Assembly: GCF_014898815.1 (NCBI RefSeq)
Contig: NW_026515433.1
Coordinates: 394,501 to 458,500, forward strand
From: Panonychus citri
Lineage: Eukaryota; Arthropoda; Arachnida; Trombidiformes; Tetranychidae
Reading direction: 5' to 3'
Length of the DNA stretch: 64,000 nt
Positions 22,164 through 33,000 of the stretch are shown piece by piece; within the stretch, counting starts at the first letter, position 1; the number at the start of each line of letters is the position of its first letter. A program made the translations under genes and the position numbers. The notes under the pieces are model-generated. The model made no database searches. It was not told the DNA's origin and saw only the letters and a program-made list of their open reading frames with translations.

Positions 22164-23324
22164 ATGAAGCCAAAATTCCGTCTCTACATCAATGAAAATT
22201 TACCTCGAGTTAATTACAACGTAATTGAAGAGGAAGTTCCATTGGATTTAAGTGTTAAACGTTTTAATCCAATTAAATCATCTCCAGTTTACCTTTCATC
22301 TCATGACCACCCCCTTGATTTAGCTCCAACTGATTCAACTCATCGCCATCACTTGCATGCGACTCATCATTTACTAATTACCAATGGTCATCACACAAGC
22401 CACACTCATAATCATCACCATCATTCACACTTGACTCATCTAAACAATCAAATAAATCATCATATTAATCAACACATAAATCACCATCTCAACCATCACC
22501 TTAATCATCATCACCATCACCACAACGATCGTCATCATCTTCCACTAAATCACCATCATCTTAATCATCATTTAAACCATTCAATTCATCTAATTCAATC
22601 ACCAATACAATCACCAATTCATTTAGATTCATCATCTTCATCGCCCCCAACAATTGTTGAACAATCAAAATGGAATGAAAATAATAACAACAACAACGAG
22701 AGTAATAATAAGCTTAATAATAACAATTTAAATACTAAGAACTTGATTAGCAACAAAAATGCCGATAATTTAAACAACAACAACAATAGTAAGGACACTA
22801 ATCACCACAATCAGGTGAACAATAACCATAATCATAATCACAACAGCAACGGCAACGGTAACAGCAACCACAACAATCACAGCTACAATCATAATCACAA
22901 TCACAACCACAATCACAATCATAATCACAACCATAGTTACAATCATAATCATGATGAAGATGAGGACGATGATGAGGATGATGAAAACGAAAACGAAAAT
23001 GAAAATATTAAAAACAATGGAAACACAATTAACTTGAATGGTGATTGTACTGATTCCACTGAAGCCGATGATCATCAAACATCAATTCATTCCCCTGCCT
23101 CTGATAATTGTAACGATTTAATTATCAATGGTGTTAATTGTTCTAATAATAATCGACGCACTTCTCGGCCATTGATGGGGAAACACGTTCGTCGAGGGAC
23201 TGGAGCTTCGCCTCAGATTTTATCTCGACTGAAGTCGATTCTTCAGGACAAACAGAGACTTCGAGAGGCCGGATTAGTCCCTTCCAATTGGAAACGGAAA
23301 AAGATGGCGAAAGCCTATAATTAA
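22164..23324 (+). CDS. His/Asn-rich nuclear protein with CtBP-binding PLDLS motif
   Basis: The frame codes for 386 residues from the ATG at 22164; an open frame continues upstream but across a likely splice acceptor. Residues about 22-31 read EEVPLDLSVK, a textbook CtBP co-repressor docking motif (PxDLS). The middle is extremely rich in His (HH, HN and NH repeats) and Asn, followed by an acidic DE/NE run. The C-terminal 45 residues are basic and non-repetitive (GASPQILSRLKSILQDKQRL, then SNWKRKKMAKAYN) and look conserved, possibly a nuclear or DNA-contacting segment. I infer a transcriptional repressor or cofactor. I do not recognise the family. The low-complexity middle makes homology searches unreliable outside the two ends. 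Confidence 0.7.
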   Translation: MKPKFRLYINENLPRVNYNVIEEEVPLDLSVKRFNPIKSSPVYLSSHDHPLDLAPTDSTHRHHLHATHHLLITNGHHTSHTHNHHHHSHLTHLNNQINHHINQHINHHLNHHLNHHHHHHNDRHHLPLNHHHLNHHLNHSIHLIQSPIQSPIHLDSSSSSPPTIVEQSKWNENNNNNNESNNKLNNNNLNTKNLISNKNADNLNNNNNSKDTNHHNQVNNNHNHNHNSNGNGNSNHNNHSYNHNHNHNHNHNHNHNHSYNHNHDEDEDDDEDDENENENENIKNNGNTINLNGDCTDSTEADDHQTSIHSPASDNCNDLIINGVNCSNNNRRTSRPLMGKHVRRGTGASPQILSRLKSILQDKQRLREAGLVPSNWKRKKMAKAYN

Positions 23325-24135
23325 TTGTTAACAATTAACTAATCACTAATGATGCTAATTTTTTTGTATCTTCTCTTTTTCTTTGTATCAATCAACCTTT
23401 ACTTTCCCGCTACTACTTATCATTAATATTATTGAGTCAACAAATTAATTAATTTCTCTCTTTCTTTCTCTGTATTCTAGCTAATTTATAAATTGCTAAT
23501 TTAATTTTTCTCTCATTGTGTATTAAAACAATTGATCGAAAAGAAAGTGGAACTAATTAAATGTTGACAACCAGTTCAACCCTTTTCCAAACTGTATATG
23601 CTTTTCTATCGACGATTCATCTCAAATTCGAGGTACAATCGGCCATGTTTATCACAACGATCGATCCAAAACTAATCATGAAAATACATGTATGAGTTTT
23701 CATTTTCATTCAGAATTTTTTTCGTTTTTCCCAAAATTGACCAGCAAATTCAAACAGAGACTTCCAGTGTTTTAATTAGTCAACTTAATTTCAAACGAGA
23801 TCATTTAATTACTGCCCAAGAGAATGTGACCTGTAATCTTTTCAGTCAATTCAATCTCGTTTATGATTCAAATAACTAAAGTTTTAATAGTTTGGTTCAC
23901 TTTGAGAAACTGATTAACGCACTGATGTGATGGTCCCTAAACATTAACATGTGATTTTTGATTGTTTTTGTTGTGAAAATTTAAATCAATTGGTTTTAAG
24001 TTGACTAATTTGAATGTAAATCACCATATTAATTGATGATAACTAATGGTTCATTTATAATCTCGAAAGCTAATTGAATTGAATTTCTAATTTCGCTTTT
24101 TTGTCTATATTCTACACTTTTTGATTTGGATCTCG
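23325..24135. other. Intergenic: 3' UTR and mRpL11 upstream region
   Basis: AT-rich spacer. The first 300 bases are probably the 3' UTR of the PLDLS gene. The short frame at 23688-23879 has no recognisable features. No TATA box was identified before the mRpL11 start. Confidence 0.4.
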
Positions 24136-25038
24136 ATGGCTTCTAGAGGCGCTCGTAAGGCCGCTGAGAAGGTGATTCACACCACACCGTTATTCGTATG
24201 GATTCAGGCTGGACTTGCTAATCCTGGTCCACCATTAGGACCACAATTGGGTCAAAGAGGAATCAACATCGCCCAATTTTGCAAAGAATTTAATGACAAA
24301 ACTAGTAAACATAAAAAGGGGATCCCAATTCCTTGTATGATCAAAGTTAATGTAAGTAGACATTCACATTCACATTTCAATGAATTTTCATTTCTGATAT
24401 GAGATCATGAGATGATTGTTGAAATGATATTGTTGTTTAGCTTTGAAGTTAATTTATTGTAAAATTGATTCTTTAATTATTTCATTGATTTGTATACAAA
24501 TGATCAATGAGAAACAGAGGACGTACGATAGAAAAAAGTAATTTATCTTTTATGTGTTTCCAAGAAAGAGAGCGCTTGGAAACCAGATTGGTCTTTTATT
24601 CTGTTCTTATCTGTATTGTGTAATTTTAACTCTTTTTCCATGTTAATTCTAATTGTTTCCAATATTTTTCTTTTCTTTTAGCCTGATAGAAGCTATAAAT
24701 TAGAGATGAGCAATCCACCCATAACTTATTTCCTGAGACAAGCTGCAGGAGCCGAGAGAGGATCAGCTAATCCTGATAAAGAGGTCGCTGGTATGGTTAC
24801 GGTGAAACACGTTTACGAAATTGCTAAAATAAAAAGTCAAGATGCTTATTATGAAAATGTACCAATGGAGAAGATTTTCCAGGAAGTAGTTGTAAGAGCT
24901 CTCCAGATGGGAGTCAAAATTGTACACAAATTGGATGGAAAAGAATACGCAGAATTTTTGGAGAAACGACGTCTTGAAGTAGAAGAAGAACTCAAGAAAC
25001 TGGAAGAAGAACGACAAGCCAGATTGTTGCGAGCTTGA
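24136..25038 (+). CDS. mRpL11: Mitochondrial large-subunit ribosomal protein L11 (uL11m)
   Basis: Two exons (24136-24351 and 24682-25038) with a GT-AG intron in phase 0 encode 190 residues. The protein belongs to the L11 stalk base of the mitochondrial ribosome, which binds 23S-like rRNA and the translational GTPases. The N-terminal domain shows the L11 signature (PPLGPQLGQRGINIAQFCKE). The second exon carries the rRNA-binding C-terminal domain (GSANPDKEVAGMVTVKHVYEIAKIK) and a Glu/Lys-rich helical tail typical of animal mitochondrial L11. The start at 24136 gives MASRGARKAAEK, a basic N-terminus. The stop is 18 bases from the end of the convergent gene, and an AATAAA signal lies at 25043-25048. 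Confidence 0.95.
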
Positions 25039-25056
25039 GAAAAATAAATTAATTCG

Positions 25057-26148
25057 TCAGTCATCCGAAGTTTTTTTAGGTTCATCAAATGTAAGCTCTA
25101 GAATAGCATCTGAAGATCCTTGAGTATCATTTTCTGTTAAAATTTTTATGGAATTATGTTCCAACATCTCGTCATTTATTGTCTCTTTTTTAACTCTAAC
25201 GGCTTCTGACTTGGTTCTTTCGTCTTCTGAACTTTTTTTCGGCTCATCGAATGTTAGCTCGAGAATGGCATCTGATGATCCTCGAACATCATGTTCAGAC
25301 ACAATTTTTATGGAATTATTTTCCAACATTTCGTCGTTGATTAATTCTTTTTTAATTCTGAGCAAATCTGATTCAGTTTTTTCTTCGCAAGTTTTCTTGG
25401 GTTCGTCAAATGTAAGCTCTAGAATAGCATCCGATGATCCTTGGGTCTCGTTTTCTGTCACGATTTTTATAGAATTATTCTCCAACATCTCGTTATTTAT
25501 TGTTTCCATCTTTATTCTAATGGCTTCTGATTTGGTTCTTTCATCTTCTGAACTTTTTTTCGGCTCGTCGAATGTCAACTCGAGAATAGCGTCCGAAGAT
25601 CCTTCAATCTCATTATCTGAAATGATTTTAATAGAATTATTTTCCAACATCTCGTCACTTCTAACTTCTTTACTCCTTGTCGTTAGATCTTCACTCAGCT
25701 TGGACGTTTGACCATCATCTGAATTGACATCACCATTTGATTTGTGTTTATTAGATTGGTTTTTTGAGGCAAAACACAAAAGAAAAGGGTAAACTCTTGT
25801 AGACTTTCTTGCTTTTTGGTATCTAATCTTATGACCTGAAGCTTTGAGTTCAGCTTCTTTTTTTTTAACCTTTTTCTTCATGTTTGACAAAAAATCTTTG
25901 AAAAATTGCGTGGTTTCGATATGTTTTCTTTTCCTGAGTTTGTTCCATCCATCAGAATCATAGGAAATGTGACTATCATCACTCTCTTCACTCTCTTCAC
26001 TCTTATCACTTTCATCACTCATCGCGTCGTCAGGTTGGTTTTCAATAATAACATCATCATCGGTTGAGTCTTTTCCTAAAGTGGCACAATCAGTACGTAA
26101 AGATTGGTCTGTTTCACTTTGATTAACACTGTCAGTTTGCGAATCCAT
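25057..26148 (-). CDS. Acidic protein with four 54-residue C-terminal repeats, unknown family
   Basis: A single-exon frame of 363 residues. The N-terminal 60 residues are acidic (DES, EES). Residues about 66-122 are strongly basic (LRKRKH, KKKVKKKEAE) and look nuclear. From residue 165 on there are four tandem repeats of about 54 residues, each with EMLENNSIKI and SSDAILELTFDEPKK. Repeats 1 and 3 share SSEDERTKSEA, while 2 and 4 differ there, so the array arose by doubling a two-repeat unit. The fourth is cut by the stop codon. The AILELTFDEP core, hydrophobic then acidic, could be a short peptide-docking motif, but this is inference. I do not recognise the family. It is tail-to-tail with mRpL11 and about 690 bases head-to-head from the proteasome gene. 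Confidence 0.8.
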   Translation of the reverse strand: MDSQTDSVNQSETDQSLRTDCATLGKDSTDDDVIIENQPDDAMSDESDKSEESEESDDSHISYDSDGWNKLRKRKHIETTQFFKDFLSNMKKKVKKKEAELKASGHKIRYQKARKSTRVYPFLLCFASKNQSNKHKSNGDVNSDDGQTSKLSEDLTTRSKEVRSDEMLENNSIKIISDNEIEGSSDAILELTFDEPKKSSEDERTKSEAIRIKMETINNEMLENNSIKIVTENETQGSSDAILELTFDEPKKTCEEKTESDLLRIKKELINDEMLENNSIKIVSEHDVRGSSDAILELTFDEPKKSSEDERTKSEAVRVKKETINDEMLEHNSIKILTENDTQGSSDAILELTFDEPKKTSDD

Positions 26149-26841
26149 TGAATTGTTGAATTAGTAACAAAATTGAAAATAAATAAACTCAAATCCTTGA
26201 TAGAATCTCTGCAAAAAAGGTTAAAGAAAAAAATTAGAAACAATAACAAAGAACCGACTTGTCTCCAAGACTCAAGCTCTCAGACAATGTATTAGCTTTT
26301 ACAGCTCAAATTTCTTACCGCAGAGATGGCGCTAATCCCGAATCTTGATCGAATTCCTTTAATTGTTTTATCGAAATAAACACTTTCGAATCCACGGAAT
26401 CAATTTAAACATATTCTAATTATTGAAATAAATGTCAGCTGAAAATATCAATGAAAAAGAACCAGGATATTGATAACAATTAGTAAGAAAACTCTCTAGT
26501 TAATTGTGAGTCAGTTTTCGGTTTGTTTTTCTTTTCACTTTCAAATATAAACGATTGACTCTCAGGGTATATTAATCACAACAATTCGAACTAATGAATT
26601 GAACAATTAATTGTTATTCTCTAGTCGATTAAGTATAAGAGAAAAAGTCTGGAAGAATTACAATTAAATTGAGAATTAAAATCTGAGATTTTGTGTATCG
26701 ATACATCGATAGTCACTATCGATATTTAGTCTTTCATCTGATGAGTTGCATTTTTGATTCTTGAACTAATCAACTTATCCTCTCATTTAACCTGCTAATT
26801 GTCTTGATTATTTTTGTTGTCAATTAATTAAAACGTGCATT
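26149..26841. promoter_or_regulatory. Divergent promoter with TATCGATA octamers
   Basis: This 690-base spacer lies between two genes transcribed away from each other. Two perfect TATCGATA palindromes at 26696-26703 and 26717-26724 flank a further CATCGATAG core, about 120-145 bases before the proteasome start. In Drosophila this octamer is the DRE bound by DREF at housekeeping promoters. Use of the same factor here is inference. Confidence 0.55.
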
Positions 26842-27778
26842 ATGGCTTCAGAAAGATACAGTTTCTCTTTGACCACCTTCAGTCCTTCTGGTAAATTGGT
26901 TCAGATCGAATATGCTTTGGCTGCTGTTGCTTCAGGAGCAAATTCCACGGCTATTAAAGGTTTGATTCTCATTTGTTTTCTTTTTTAAATTTGGTTTAAT
27001 CATTGGATTGAATTATTAAATTTCTTTTATTTGTCTCTAATTCAGCTTCAAATGGAGTTGTATTGGCAACAGAGAAAAAACAAAAGTCGATTCTTTATGA
27101 AGAACACAGTATATACAAAGTAGAAGCCATTACCGATCATATTGGTATGGTTTACAGTGGAATGGGTCCTGATTATCGTTTATTAGTCCGTAAAGCGAGA
27201 AAAATTGCTCAGAAATATGCGCTAATGTATTCGGAGCCAATTCCTACCTCTCAATTGGTTCAAAGAGTTGCTTACATTATGCAAGAATATACACAATCCG
27301 GTGGTGTCAGACCTTTCGGTGTTTCTCTTCTGATTGCTGGTTGGGACAAAGATAAACCTTCATTGTTCCAATGTGATCCATCGGTAAAGCTTCATTTCTT
27401 TAATATTCATCATTCTAAATTGATAAAAATCACTAACACAATAATTATCCATCTTTAGGGTGCATATTTTGCTTGGAAAGCCACTGCTTTGGGTAAAAAT
27501 CATGTAAACGGAAAATCTTTCTTGGAGAAAAGGTAAATGTTTGAAATTGAAAATCGATCTTTAAAAATCTTTTTCCAACTAATCTTTCTTTTATTTAATC
27601 CAACAGATACAGTGAAGATCTAGAGTTAGAAGATGCCATCCACACAGCGATTCTCACTCTTAAAGAAGGATTTGAAGGCCAAATGACTGCCGATAATATC
27701 GAAGTAGGCGTTTGCGATAGAAAAGGCTTCCGACGTTTAACACCCTCAGAAGTTCGTGATTATTTGGCTAGTATTTAA
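26842..27778 (+). CDS. PSMA2: 20S proteasome subunit alpha type-2
   Basis: Four exons (26842-26959, 27046-27383, 27459-27532, 27607-27778) with GT-AG introns encode 233 residues, the usual length for this subunit. The product is an alpha-ring subunit of the 20S core, acting in cytosolic and nuclear protein degradation. The N-terminus has the alpha-subunit signature (ERYSFSLTTFSPSGKLVQIE). The body shows GVVLATEKKQKSIL, HIGMVYSGMGPDYRLLV and GVRPFGVSLLIAGWD, which match alpha-2 orthologs closely. The frame is intact across all junctions. Confidence 0.97.
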
Positions 27779-28088
27779 CTTTTTTAAGGTGGAAATATAA
27801 ACATTTTGATAACCCATAATTGTCATTTTTCTTCAATGTATAAATCATATGGTTATAACAATCGAAGAGTAAATGGAATACTTTAAAACAATTACCGGAA
27901 ACAAAATATTTTCTCATTGCCTATTTAATTACCACCAGTGTTTTGAAAAATTACAAACCAATCAACAAGACTTAAAACAAGTAAAATATTAGCGAAAACA
28001 AAATAAACAATCAATTTGTATTCGATGATCAAAACAATCTGCAAACGACTTGGTTGAAATAAGCATTTTTGACCTTTCAACTCATGAA
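27779..28088. other. Spacer between proteasome gene and tRNA
   Basis: AT-rich, probably the short 3' UTR of the proteasome gene and the tRNA 5' flank. No other feature is seen. Confidence 0.4.
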
Positions 28089-28177
28089 CCGTCGATAGCT
28101 CAGTTGGTAGAGCGGAGGACTGTAGTTGATTCTCAATAGTGATCCTTAGGTCGCTGGTTCGAATCCGGCTCGACGGA
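28089..28177 (+). tRNA. tRNA-Tyr (anticodon GTA) with a 16-base intron
   Basis: The acceptor arms CCGTCGA (28089-28095) and TCGACGG (28170-28176) pair fully, with discriminator A at 28177. The A box (TAGCTCAGTTGGTAG) and B box (GGTTCGAATCC) are canonical. The anticodon GTA is at 28122-28124. The intron occupies 28126-28141, at the standard position one base 3' of the anticodon, as in eukaryotic tRNA-Tyr genes. CCA is not encoded. Confidence 0.97.
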
Positions 28178-30007
28178 AAAACTTTTGAATCATTTTTCTT
28201 TTTATTCTAATTAATTATTCGTCTGATTAGCATAAACATCGACCAATTTGACTGAATTACTATTTAATTTAAATTAGTTTATTAATTCATTCACTTTACT
28301 ATTATGACTTTGCTACTTTTTTGTTTACAACTTTACTATCATTTATGAATCAAATGACTTAACTGATTGTTTGGTTAATTGATTAATTAATTATCACTCA
28401 AAGTGTGATGACAATTAACTTTACACTTGAGTAATGAGTTGAAAAAATATTGTCCGTACAAATAAATATTTTAATGATTACAATCAATTGTTTTTCTTTG
28501 TTTTAATTTAATTGTGAATTATCAACAATTAACTAAAGATTCTACATTACCATGATTAATTATAATAACTTGAGTTTTAATCAACTTTTCCATTTGTTAA
28601 TTGTTGATTTCGAAATAGTTTAGATTAATTTGTGACATTGTGCATTTAATTAATTGTTTATATTCAACTAATAATCTTGATAAAAATGAATGAAAAATGA
28701 TAACAATTTGTAACAATTAAAACCTTGACCTAAACTTTTATGTTAACTTTTACTAATTGTCGATTCCTTTGTTAATTGCAAGGTCTTAATCAGGAACCAT
28801 CGGTTAGTTTAAATTTAATTTGATATCGATGCTTCCGAAAATAAAAAAAACTATTATTATCGTGATTAGCATGATGATTATGATTAGTTGATGAAAAATC
28901 GGAAATTGAAATTACAACTTAATTCAATAAACTATTGAAGGTAAATACTAACCACTAATCAAATGAACGTATCAAGTTGATTAAGGTATCAAGGATTGAG
29001 AACAACCATTGACCGGAAATTCAAACAATCAATTAAAATAATATGTAATTTAATTGTCGAAAAACATAATAGCAAATTAGCAATTTGAAGAGATGAGAAA
29101 AAAATTTATCTACAATTAGAGTTTCGAAATGAATTTCAATCGTTTTTGTCACCAAATTTAATTGTTGTCGACAATCAACTGGACAATTTCGATTGTTATA
29201 ATTAAACTCTCTCTTTCACAACGATGATTAAATTCCCAACAATTTAATTGACTCGCAGTAGGAAGAGAAAAAAAGTTTATGAAAACAAATAAAAAGTTTC
29301 GAGTTAAATTTATTTCGATGAACGATATTAGGTCAAGGATCGATGAGTAAATTAAAGATTATCTTCCATCTTCACCAACTTGAATCTCAGATGATGAAGG
29401 AGGAAGATGATGAAAGGAACTGAATCAACATGTATCAAGTTTGTGTCCAGTTACATGTTGACCTTAACAAGTTACTTCAATGGTTATATCACAGTTAAAG
29501 GTTAATTGTAGTTAATTTAGTTTTTTATTTAACATTATTATTATTTCTGACTGTTACTTTCTCACTCAGCTCTGATTGCTACGTATTAACTAGGTGGGTT
29601 GAGCATAAGTAGTAATAAAAAAGTTGTTGTGAATGAGTGAGTAAAAGTGAGAGTTAAATTGTTGTTGATTAATATTAATAATGAAGAAAAAAAAGTTATG
29701 AGTATTAGGATGTTAATTGAAGTAATGATGAGAATGATTGAAAATTTAGACTCCATTTAAAGACTGGTGTTACTTTGATTTCTAAATCATTTTATAAACT
29801 TCGTACAATCAAGACACAACAACAATCAACTTGGTTAAAGTTGTTAACAGTAATTAACACAGGCTATAAGTCCAAGTTAATTGTGCCCATTTACTTTTAA
29901 TACAACAGTTCCTTTTGTGTCTCTGTTTAATAATTAATTTTCTCTGTCAATTTTATTGATAATTGTCTTTGTATTTGTGTCTAATTGTTGGCTAATCAAT
30001 CGTTATC
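28178..30007. other. Long intergenic region
   Basis: Only AT-rich sequence with frequent AATTAATTGT-like words was seen, with no credible frame or RNA. The last few hundred bases are presumably promoter and 5' UTR of the SLC10 gene. Confidence 0.45.
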
Positions 30008-33000
30008 ATGGCAAAACCAATCGCGATCACCGAATCACCTTTTTTCAATGCATCATCAACTCTAATTAGTTTAATCAATGGCTCGGAAGGTGTCAAGACA
30101 ATGGCCATTGCCATGGATGGACCTCCAATCTTGAAAAAGATTCACGATTTACTAATTACTTCACTTCTTGTCTCTGTTATGTTTGCAATGGGTTGTTCAA
30201 TTACTTTGGAAGAGGTAAGTTAATTAACAAGTTAATTGTTGATCCATTCAATTAGTTCTCGAGCTAAATGAGCTCTATGATCATCTATTCATGGTCAATA
30301 GCTACTTCAATATACTATTATTGATTAGTCAAAAAAACCCCATCGGCAAAATAATCATTTATCGTTAATATGATTGACTAAATTTAGTAACAATTTAAAT
30401 GACCTTAACGGTTTCACGATTATTCAAACTATTGTTGAGCAATTTAATCATAGCCATAGATAATTAAACGATATCAATTTAAATCTAAATTAATCCATTG
30501 AAGGTTAGCCGGTGATAAAAATAGATTGTTAATTTTAGAATTAAATTACAATCAAATAATTGTTTCTAATTTAGGGTTGAATCAACTTTTTCCTCTGAAA
30601 ATTTCTCAATCGTTTTTATAATTAAATTAAATTTAGTTAAATAATTTGTTTCAATGTTAATCGTTTACTAGTTTCAACTTGTAATTAAATTTATTGTTTC
30701 GATGGTCATATCTGATTGTTAATTGCTATTTCCTATCTCCATTGATGGTTAACTAATTCAACAATTCAATTCCGTATTTTAAATGAGGTTAATATGCTCA
30801 TCAAAATGATTTACAAGACTAATTTTATTATTTTAATTCTTATTATTAATAAACGTCCGTCATTAGTTAACAATTTATGCCAAGGTTTGTTAATTAACTT
30901 GAGATTTTCCTGATTTTCTCAATACTTTCACGATTTGATTAACTAATTGTAATTGATTGTAACTTCAACATATCAAAAATTTCACCAATAACTTAATATA
31001 ATTGTAACCAGAAAATACATTAATAACATTTTATTTAATTTAGTTTGATTCTGTTAATATTTATTTAGTTTAAATTTTAACAACAGTGAGTTTTATTTAC
31101 TTGTAATAATTAATCAATCTATTTAGTTAATTTTGTCAATTTCTAATTGTATTAATTTGAAAGCGCTAATTCAAGGTTAGAGAAAACGTTAATTGTTAGT
31201 ATTAGGCAGTTAGTAAATCGCCAGTGATTGTAAACACTTTAGCTAATTGAGATTAGAGTGAGATTAACATAGCAATTCAATTAGTCCAGTAAAACAATAA
31301 AATCTAAATTTTAATCTAATCTTTAATAAATTAATCGTTGTAAACAATTAACGCAAATTGAAAACAATAAGATGTAAATTATTGATAAAGTAGACTGAGT
31401 GTAAAAAAATTAATCCTAATAGTAATTAATTTAATTATTAAAGTGTAGTAGTTGATATTTATCAGAAAATCAGCAAATTGCGAGTTGAGTTGAAACTAAA
31501 TTGTTGACAGTTAACTAATTGCATCGACATTGACCAGTTAAGGTGACATTGGACATTTATCTTCATCATTAGTTAATCAAATTACCTGTGTGAACGTTGA
31601 TCAACACTGACCCTCACCAATAAAAGGAATACATTAGGAAGTAAGAAAAAAGTTAATTGTAAAGCAACAATCAGACAGAATAACAATTTACAATTAACTT
31701 TAACACAAACAAAACCTTTTCCTTGCTGATCTTGGCCTCCTTCAGGGATCGACATTTTTTCATCATCAGCATTTGGCCTTAAATATACAAACTATCATTT
31801 CTAATTTATTTTAATAGTTAACACTTACGTTGATTATCATGATGATCACCTTGATGGTCAAACGATCCTTGGCTGTTTAGTAACAATAGTTACAATTAGT
31901 TAATTGTTGGCGTTGTTTTTTCATATCCAGCTAACTAAACATTGTCATCTTTTGATCTGATTAAACAATTTCAATTACTTTTCTAGGTTAACCTTAAACA
32001 ATCAATTGTCTCGATTGTAACTTTAATTATTGTGTCTGTGTGGATACAATTAAGTCAATTGTTGAAACATAATCAGCATGATTAATGACTTTATGATTAT
32101 TTACCTTTTTTTGGTTTCAATTAAAGATTAATTAACAACCTGTTTTTAATCCTGATTATTAATACGATTGACCAACAATTAAAAGGTTAAAGTTTAACTT
32201 TATCAATTGTTTAATCAGTTGATTGATTGTAACCAGGATTAATTACAAACAGTCAAGAGTGTTAAGGAAAATAAAGTTAACTGGACAATTGATAACAAGA
32301 TGATTGAAATTGAATTAATTTGATAATCTAACGACAGTTGACTCTGGTTATTATTCAATTAAATGATATCATTGATTGAATATTCAAATGATTTAAATTA
32401 TTTGCTGTTAATTTGCTCTTTGGTCATCAGGAAGCTAAAGATAAGGTCATTGATAGATCATCTTAATTATAACTCAGTTTTCCGTTTGGGTGCTTAAGTT
32501 GATTGTTAATCAGATTGTAATACCATCGACCTTGTCCTGGTAATCGGAATCACGGTGATCATCATAATCATCGTGAGTAACAGAAAGTTAATCAACTCGA
32601 TACAATCGAAAGTAAATTAACTTTGTCTTCTCCTTCGTTTCTTTTTGATTCTTCAATCAACGACAAGGTCAAAAAATCGAAATTATTACAATTTAGTTAA
32701 TCACTTATTTCGTGATTTTGTTAATGTTCAGAGTTAAGTTGATTAACTTAACCATGATTGATAACCATTGATATTTGATCAACTACTCGAGTAAACATGT
32801 AACAGCTTTTTGATTGAAACAATTAGAGAGCAAGAGGTCAGTTGATCAGGAATTAAATTAAGAATCAAATTTGTAATTTAATAGATTATTAGCAAGAACA
32901 ATCAGAAAACCTGTTCATGATTAGAATTTTAAATTTTAATCTTGAATGAATTCTAATTGTTGGATTACAATGAGAACAAAATGAAAACAATTGTTAGCTA

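Noticed and set aside
22770..23078. Minus-strand frame of Val/Ile repeats opposite the His/Asn-rich gene
   Set aside because: It is the antisense of the CAC/AAC repeat; hydrophobic runs are a composition artefact.
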